Positions 22,648 to 27,375 of a DNA stretch of 27,375 nucleotides are shown here, in pieces. Source of the DNA: an uncultured Solobacterium sp. (GTDB taxonomy: Bacteria; Bacillota_I; Bacilli_A; Erysipelotrichales; Erysipelotrichaceae); contig CAJJTI010000006.1 of the NCBI GenBank assembly GCA_905194705.1, positions 1 through 27,375 on the forward strand, read 5' to 3'. The position numbers were made by a program, and so were the translations under genes. Each line of letters begins with the position of its first letter. Position 1 is the first letter of the stretch. The notes under the pieces are model-generated. The model did not search any database. It had not been told where the DNA came from and worked only from the letters and a program-made list of their open reading frames with translations.

Positions 22648-24550
22648 AGAAAATTTTATCAAGTGTTTCTTTCAATACCGAAATAAAATTCTCGTATGTT
22701 TTTTCTCTCGATATCTTTTCTATAGCTTCTTTATTACCCGTCAGTTCTGAAATATACTTCCAAATTTGGAAGGCTTTTGGGTTACCTGTTTCTGTAGATA
22801 TTAACATTACTATATTTACAGTATGTTCTTCATTCCACTCTAATGCATTATCTAATAAAGCAACAGCAACAAAAGTATCTTCTGTTATTGGATGTAAAGG
22901 ATGCGGAATCCCAACTCCATTTCCGAAATAAGTTGTGCTTAAGCTTTCTCTTTGCAAAACCAGTTCACCAAACTTGTCATCTAGATGTAACTTTTCTTTT
23001 GACATTTGAATTAGTTTTTCGATCAATTCTGTTTTATCAGAATAAGAACCAGTAATAAACAAATCTTTAGAGAACTTCTTAATTAATGCATCTGCACTAG
23101 CATAACCATTAATTGCAATATTGATACGATCATAATCTTTTTCAGTTGGAAATAAATCCACTTTGGTAGCTGCACCATTAAAATTATTGTCTTTCTCTGT
23201 TGTTAATAATGCATCATATTCTGATAGATTCATTTTGTTTGCTTCGTACGGATAACAAAAATCAATTGTATTAATTTCATTCTTGAACCAAGTTAGAAGT
23301 CTTTGTTTTAAAAGAATTGTCTCTGATTTCCTAAGAGATGAAATAATTAATATTTTTTTGCCGGATTCATTAACAGATATGTTATCTAAGCCGTAATTAA
23401 AATATAACGTAAAGTATGCTATTTCATCTTCAGATAGTTGAATGTGATATTTTTCCGCCATTAAAGAGCTCAAAAAACTAGCAATATCAAAAGCAAACGG
23501 AAATGACAGCTTAATTTCTGATAGCATAATATTTTTTAATTGTTTCTTACTTTCAACTCTTGTTAATAAAGGTAAAAAATGAAGCATTAAAGCAACTTTC
23601 AAATCTATCATTTCTCTAAAATCCACATGGAATTCTTGATTAATTCTATCCAATGCGTAATCAATAAATTCATTAATATCTGGTGGTATTTCATATACTG
23701 AATCTAATTCTTTTTTACCATGAAGATTAAGTGCAAAATATTTAATTTCATCACTCAAATCAACAGAATTAACAGGTAAAAAATGTTTCATGATTTCTTC
23801 AGCCAAACTATATTCTTCAAGAGTTTCTGCATTATCATAAATATGATCATGGATAACAAAACCCGCTTTAATACGTGTTGCCGTAAGTAAAAAATGAATA
23901 ATCATGCTTTCAAGAATATTTTCGGATACTCTATATTTATGATGTACGCATATTTCAATAAATCCCTCTTTTATCTCATTGATATGCTTAACATATTGAT
24001 AAAAGGTATCATTAATTTCCGGTTTCACCCAGTATATATTCTCATAAGCAAGACATCTTCTTTTATTAATCTCTGTCCCTTCTGCAATATATCCTTTAGA
24101 AAAATCATATATTAGCTTTAAATCATATTTATCAAATATATTTTTTACTTCTTTAATATCTTGATAAAGAGTTGACTCTGACACATTAATTGAATTCATT
24201 AATTTAACTTTATTAATGCCTTTTGGATAATTCATCAACGTATAAATAATTGTATTTACTCTTGTTTTTTGATTGTTGAGTTCTTGGTTATCATTAACAT
24301 TCTTTACTGCTTCTTTAAGTTCTTTATAAGTTAATTCATCTTGATAACTTAACCTATATCCTTTGGATGCAACACTATCAATAGATATATGTTCATTTGT
24401 AGATAAAAACTTCTTTATATTATTGATATCACTTTTAACTGTTCGTACACTAACACCTAATTGATCAGCTAAATTTTGAGCAGAATAAAATGTATCATTG
24501 CCAGCATCATGCAATAAATCTAATATGATTAATTCTCGTTCAGTTGACAT
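22646..24550 (-). CDS. PRD-containing PTS-regulated transcriptional activator (MtlR/LicR-like)
   Basis: This 634-aa protein has an N-terminal DeoR-like helix-turn-helix (about 5-60, with LADQLGVSVRTVKSDI), a second HTH (about 100-155), two PTS regulation domains with conserved His (IIHF near 219 and LMLHFLP near 323), a IIB-like domain (about 398-455) and a C-terminal IIA-type domain with the phospho-histidine in GIPHPLHP (His550). The IIB-like domain reads LIISSLRKSET and lacks the usual active-site Cys. This architecture is that of DNA-binding activators of the MtlR/LicR/ManR kind, not RNA-binding antiterminators. The adjacent mannose-class PTS should phosphorylate it to report sugar supply. 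GAGGTG precedes the start. Confidence 0.9.
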   Translation of the reverse strand: MSTERELIILDLLHDAGNDTFYSAQNLADQLGVSVRTVKSDINNIKKFLSTNEHISIDSVASKGYRLSYQDELTYKELKEAVKNVNDNQELNNQKTRVNTIIYTLMNYPKGINKVKLMNSINVSESTLYQDIKEVKNIFDKYDLKLIYDFSKGYIAEGTEINKRRCLAYENIYWVKPEINDTFYQYVKHINEIKEGFIEICVHHKYRVSENILESMIIHFLLTATRIKAGFVIHDHIYDNAETLEEYSLAEEIMKHFLPVNSVDLSDEIKYFALNLHGKKELDSVYEIPPDINEFIDYALDRINQEFHVDFREMIDLKVALMLHFLPLLTRVESKKQLKNIMLSEIKLSFPFAFDIASFLSSLMAEKYHIQLSEDEIAYFTLYFNYGLDNISVNESGKKILIISSLRKSETILLKQRLLTWFKNEINTIDFCYPYEANKMNLSEYDALLTTEKDNNFNGAATKVDLFPTEKDYDRINIAINGYASADALIKKFSKDLFITGSYSDKTELIEKLIQMSKEKLHLDDKFGELVLQRESLSTTYFGNGVGIPHPLHPITEDTFVAVALLDNALEWNEEHTVNIVMLISTETGNPKAFQIWKYISELTGNKEAIEKISREKTYENFISVLKETLDKIF

Positions 24551-24613
24551 CTACACCTCACATTAAATCTCTATCCTAATTGTAATCATTTATTTTCTTA
24601 ACATTGATTTTTT

Positions 24614-24619
24614 TATCAA
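24614..24619 (-). promoter_or_regulatory. -35-like box of the PRD regulator gene
   Basis: TTGATA on the minus strand, about 14 bp downstream of the palindromic operator and about 65 bp before the start codon. A weak -10 (AAAATA) lies 17 bp further on. The order operator then promoter suits an activator. Confidence 0.35.
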
Positions 24620-24632
24620 ATTGTCTTTTGTG

Positions 24633-24657
24633 AAATTGCACGAATATCGTGCAATTT
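24633..24657. promoter_or_regulatory. Perfect 25-bp palindromic operator upstream of the PRD regulator
   Basis: AAATTGCACGA and TCGTGCAATTT form an 11-bp perfect inverted repeat around a 3-bp centre. A further partial half-site, ATCAAATTG, lies at 24615-24623. One arm recurs exactly upstream of the PTS operon. Palindromic sites of this type fit a DNA-binding dimer and suggest that the regulator controls both its own gene and the PTS. Confidence 0.7.
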
Positions 24658-24680
24658 GATACAGTCCATATGATGCAATT

Positions 24681-24723
24681 AAAAAACGGACATAAAAACT
24701 TCTTTTTCAAAGCATATGTCCGT
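24681..24723 (-). terminator. Terminator of the telA-like gene
   Basis: On the minus strand ACGGACATA pairs with TATGTCCGT and is followed by T6. It lies 20 bp after the TelA stop. Confidence 0.9.
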
Positions 24724-24743
24724 CCACCCTATTCTTTTAGTGA

Positions 24744-25967
24744 TTATCGTTTTGTAACGTCTTTTTCTGTATCAATCTCTAGAAGTTTTTTATTTAATTC
24801 ATTTTCAATACGAGTAAGTTCTGCTTCAGCAGCTCTTCTCTTTTCTCTTCCATCTTTTTGAATTGCAATAACTTCATCAAGAGTCTTGATAAGTTCTTCA
24901 TTTGTATGAGTAAGTGTTTCGATATCAACGATACCTCTTTCACTTTCTTTAGCTGTTTCAACAGTAGCCTGGTGAAGTGTTTCAGCATTCTTCTTAAGAA
25001 GTTTGTTCGTCATATCGTTAACTTCACGTTCTGCCTGAATAGCTTCTTTAGAATGAGAAATACCAAGAGATAGTACGATTTGATTCTTCCATAGAGGAAT
25101 TGTATTTACGATTGTACTTTGAATCTTTTCTGTCATTAATGTGTCGTTATTTTGTAATAAACGAATTTGTGGGCCCATTTGTACAGCAACTTGTCTAGTT
25201 AATTCAAGGTCATAAATCTTCTTTTCAAAACGATCGCATGCTTGAGATAAATCATTAGCAGCTTGTGCATCTTCTGGTAAACCTGTTTCTTTTGCTTTAG
25301 CAATCAGTTTAGGTAATTCATTTTCTCTAACTTCTTGAAGTCTCTTTTTACCAGCAATAATATACATTGATAATTCTTTACTGTTTTGTTGATTTCTTTC
25401 ATATAGTTGATCAAGTAAAGAAACATCTTTTAATAATTGAATTTGATGATCCTCTAAAATAGACGCAATCTTATCAACATTCTTTTCAGCATTATCATAT
25501 TTAATCTTGAAGTTGCTAACTTTATCAGCGCCTTTTTTAAAGAAACCAAAAATGCCTTTCTTTTCTTCTTTTTGATTAGGATCAGCATCTTTTAGTTCAC
25601 CAACCAATTGACCAAGTAAATCACCAATTTCGCCTAAATCTCTAGTTTTAACATTCTTTAATGCAGCGTCACTAAAGTCTGTAATTTTCTTTTGAGCAGC
25701 AGAACCATAATTTAAAATGGCATTTGCCTGCATAATATCAATAGTTTCTGAGAAGTCATTAACTTGCTTTTTTTCTGCATCATTTAATTTTGCATCATCA
25801 AGCATTTCTTCAATAGTCTTTTGAGGTGCCACTTTCGCAGCTTCCTCTTTCTTTTTCTCAGTTAATTCATTTAATTGTTGTTCTTGTTCAGCACGTGTTT
25901 CTTCAGGTGTTAATGTCAATTGAATTGACTGTTCCTGAACTTGTGCTTGGCTATTATTTTCGCTCAT
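24744..25967 (-). CDS. TelA/YaaN family protein (toxic anion resistance)
   Basis: This 407-aa, highly charged, helical protein matches the TelA family (KlaA/YaaN), named for tellurite resistance but widespread in Firmicutes and linked to general envelope or anion stress. The family core is visible in LLKDVSLLDQLYERNQQNSK, the stretch ELTRQVAVQMGPQIRLLQNN and TIPLWKNQIVLSLG. Long coiled-coil segments fill both ends; there is no membrane segment. Family members often neighbour XpaC, which is absent here. GCGAGGA precedes the ATG. It forms a single-gene transcript with its own promoter and terminator. Confidence 0.92.
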   Translation of the reverse strand: MSENNSQAQVQEQSIQLTLTPEETRAEQEQQLNELTEKKKEEAAKVAPQKTIEEMLDDAKLNDAEKKQVNDFSETIDIMQANAILNYGSAAQKKITDFSDAALKNVKTRDLGEIGDLLGQLVGELKDADPNQKEEKKGIFGFFKKGADKVSNFKIKYDNAEKNVDKIASILEDHQIQLLKDVSLLDQLYERNQQNSKELSMYIIAGKKRLQEVRENELPKLIAKAKETGLPEDAQAANDLSQACDRFEKKIYDLELTRQVAVQMGPQIRLLQNNDTLMTEKIQSTIVNTIPLWKNQIVLSLGISHSKEAIQAEREVNDMTNKLLKKNAETLHQATVETAKESERGIVDIETLTHTNEELIKTLDEVIAIQKDGREKRRAAEAELTRIENELNKKLLEIDTEKDVTKR

Positions 25968-25993
25968 ATTTCTGTCCTCGCTATATCATTATC

Positions 25994-26002
25994 AGTATAT
26001 CA
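25994..26002 (-). promoter_or_regulatory. Extended -10 promoter of the telA-like gene
   Basis: On the minus strand TG-A-TATACT places the transcript start about 20 nt before the start codon. The -35 region (TAATGA) is weak. The IS605-type right end begins only 50 bp further upstream. Confidence 0.5.
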
Positions 26003-26051
26003 CAACTTGGATTTTTTCATTAAACTAGTGAATGTGGGAAATATATTTAGT

Positions 26052-26200
26052 GTGAACCACTCGGCAACAAGTTACCGAGCTTCTTGCTTCTACCACCACT
26101 GCTAGACCACACATAAGTGTTGGCCAGTCTTACACGATGTCCACAAGCGTATTAGTTTGGGCAGTTCCTGCCCTACTGTACGTATTTACTGAAGGATTCA
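26052..26200 (-). ncRNA. Omega-RNA (reRNA) and right end of the IS200/IS605 element
   Basis: The stretch after tnpB has the layout of a TnpB guide RNA. On the minus strand come hairpins CTGAA/TTCAG (overlapping the tnpB stop), GGGCAG/CTGCCC (26159-26173) and a terminal stem CTCGGTAA/TTGCCGAG (26060-26079), followed by TGGTTCAC. The stem plus TTCAC is typical of the IS605 right end that TnpA cuts. Transcription through the end would add the flanking bases ACTAAATATATTTCCC as guide. The exact 5' end of the RNA cannot be seen and may lie inside tnpB. Confidence 0.72.
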
Positions 26201-27328
26201 GGCTGTTTCAAGTAGTCTGAGCCCTTCTTTTTTTATATTTAGAGCTGCATTATAATCACGATTCATTGTTAGACCACAATCACAACGCATTGTACGTATT
26301 GATAAATCTTTCATCTCTGTATGTACTGTTCCACAATGATTACAGATTTGACTTGATGGAAACCACTTGTCTACTTTGATAAAGTATTTACCTCTGTCAT
26401 AAAGTTTATACTCAAGCATATTTAGAAATAATCCATATCCATTGTCTAAAGTTGCTTTCCCATTACCAAATCCTTTATTAGACATAGCTTTCATATCAAG
26501 ACTTTCTACACATACCACATCATACTGATTGGCTATCTCAGTAGATAGTTTGTGCAGATTGTCTATTCTCTGGTTTGTGATATGTCTATGGATTTTGTTC
26601 ACTTTATGAAGCTGTTTTATGTAGTTGTTAGATTTAGTCTGATTCTTTTTTGAACCAACTTTACGGGAAAGCCTGCGCTGTTCTTTAGCAAGTTTTTTGT
26701 GACTTTCTATATAATATTTATGACTAGTTCCTTTTTTGCCATTGCTGTCTGTATATAAACCATCAGAAGCATAGTCCAAACCTAACACATTATCTGATAT
26801 TGCAACATTATTTATGATTCTATCAAACGTAAATAAGATAGACGCATAATATTTACCATCACTTTCTTGAGATACAGTAACAGACTTGACTGTCCAATCA
26901 GCTTCAGGTTGTCTATGAATAACAGCTTTTACTTTACCTATTTTAGGTAATTTGATGTATTTATCATCTATGATAGCTACTGTACCTTTCTGATTGTTGG
27001 TAGTATATGATTTTCTGCTATGTTTCGCTGATTTGAATTTAGGAAAACCATTCTGCTTTTTACGTGACCTGTCAAAGCAATTTTTTATTGCACTTTGCAA
27101 GTTCAACTGTACATTTGCAAGAGCAAGACTATCTACTTCTTTTAGAAACGGATAGTCTTTTTTATACATGGCAGGTGTTTGCTTACCAAAAGATTTTGTT
27201 TCTTCATAACAGGCAATTTTATCTGCAAGCATAAGATTCCATATTTTGCGACAGCAACCGAAAGTTTTTGCAAACATAACAGACTGTTCAGCTGAAGGAT
27301 ATAATCTATACTTAATTGCTTTATTCAT
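26198..27328 (-). CDS. tnpB: TnpB, RNA-guided nuclease of IS200/IS605 element
   Basis: This 376-aa protein is an intact TnpB, the compact ancestor-type nuclease of Cas12. The RuvC residues are present: D185 (LGLDYASDG), E275 (CVESLDMKAM) and D358 (NRDYNAA). The zinc ribbon holds C329, C332, C349 and C351. The N-terminus (MNKAIKYRLYPSAEQ) is typical. Its TGA lies within an omega-RNA hairpin. The start ATG overlaps the tnpA stop as ATGA, so translation is coupled. Nothing suggests inactivation, so RNA-guided cleavage should be possible. Confidence 0.94.
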   Translation of the reverse strand: MNKAIKYRLYPSAEQSVMFAKTFGCCRKIWNLMLADKIACYEETKSFGKQTPAMYKKDYPFLKEVDSLALANVQLNLQSAIKNCFDRSRKKQNGFPKFKSAKHSRKSYTTNNQKGTVAIIDDKYIKLPKIGKVKAVIHRQPEADWTVKSVTVSQESDGKYYASILFTFDRIINNVAISDNVLGLDYASDGLYTDSNGKKGTSHKYYIESHKKLAKEQRRLSRKVGSKKNQTKSNNYIKQLHKVNKIHRHITNQRIDNLHKLSTEIANQYDVVCVESLDMKAMSNKGFGNGKATLDNGYGLFLNMLEYKLYDRGKYFIKVDKWFPSSQICNHCGTVHTEMKDLSIRTMRCDCGLTMNRDYNAALNIKKEGLRLLETA

Positions 27329-27375
27329 AACTGACAGTTCTTTTGCCTTTCTATATACTTGAGAATGTTTTCTTC
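27325..27375 (-). CDS. tnpA: C-terminal end of TnpA transposase (truncated by window edge)
   Basis: The last 16 codons of a frame end in EENILKYIERQKNCQL with a TGA overlapping the tnpB start by four bases. A KYIERQ-like final helix is usual in the IS200-type Y1 transposases (TnpA_REP/Y1 fold) that pair with tnpB. Only the end is visible, so identity rests mainly on context. Confidence 0.55.
   Translation of the reverse strand, partial: EENILKYIERQKNCQL

Larger units (their letters stand above)
26052..27375 (-). mobile_element. IS200/IS605-type element (left end beyond the window)
   Basis: The element contains the end of tnpA, a complete tnpB and the right end with hairpin and TTCAC. Both genes run on the minus strand and overlap by four bases. 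The left end and most of tnpA are outside the window. The right end lies 84 bp upstream of the telA-like start codon. Confidence 0.8.

Noticed and set aside
24633..24657. Sigma-54 promoter, since mannose-class PTS operons are often LevR/sigma-54 controlled
   Set aside because: TTGCAC-N5-TCGTGC only loosely resembles GG-N10-GC elements, the site is a perfect palindrome, and the regulator lacks an AAA+ domain.
1..27375. CRISPR array, tRNA or rRNA genes
   Set aside because: No regularly spaced repeats and no tRNA- or rRNA-like sequence were seen on either strand.

Overview
The window comes from a low-G+C Gram-positive bacterium (Bacillota). The AT-rich codon use, strong GGAGG-type ribosome sites, ECF and mannose-class PTS transporters and protein repertoire fit a gut Firmicute, possibly of the Erysipelotrichales/Coprobacillus group; that placement is inference. 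The backbone looks chromosomal because it carries rplK-rplA.

Left part (1-9250): a MerR-like regulator running off the left edge, then a + strand operon. The operon has its own promoter and a ~100-nt leader that can fold into an H-type pseudoknot followed by a terminator-like hairpin. It encodes an ECF transporter (S component, fused double ATPase, EcfT), a PepV-like M20 metallopeptidase, and two tandem 281-aa S-adenosylmethionine hydroxide adenosyltransferases (DUF62). A perfect terminator closes it. An Rgg/PlcR-like HTH-TPR regulator and an MFS exporter follow.

Middle (9250-18820): a lipoprotein flavoprotein reductase (FAD domain plus FMN-binding domain) diverges from an AraC regulator. 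Next come a secreted beta-helix-type surface protein, a complete IS1634-like insertion sequence flanked by an exact 20-bp direct repeat, the rplK-rplA operon (minus strand) with an L1-type autoregulatory leader, and a divergent zinc-ribbon single-pass membrane protein.

Right part (18820-27375): two very short ORFs that look like remnants of small-protein genes; a minus strand operon for a mannose-class PTS (IIA, IIB, IIC, IID) and a MurQ-like etherase; its PRD-type activator with matching palindromic operators; a TelA/YaaN gene; and an IS200/IS605-type element (end of tnpA, intact tnpB, omega-RNA/right end) reaching the right edge.

The main candidates for something new are the pseudoknot leader with the transporter/SAM-hydrolase operon it controls, the complementary motif losses in the two SAM-hydrolase paralogues, and the PTS/MurQ-like locus with its operator pair and internal terminator.
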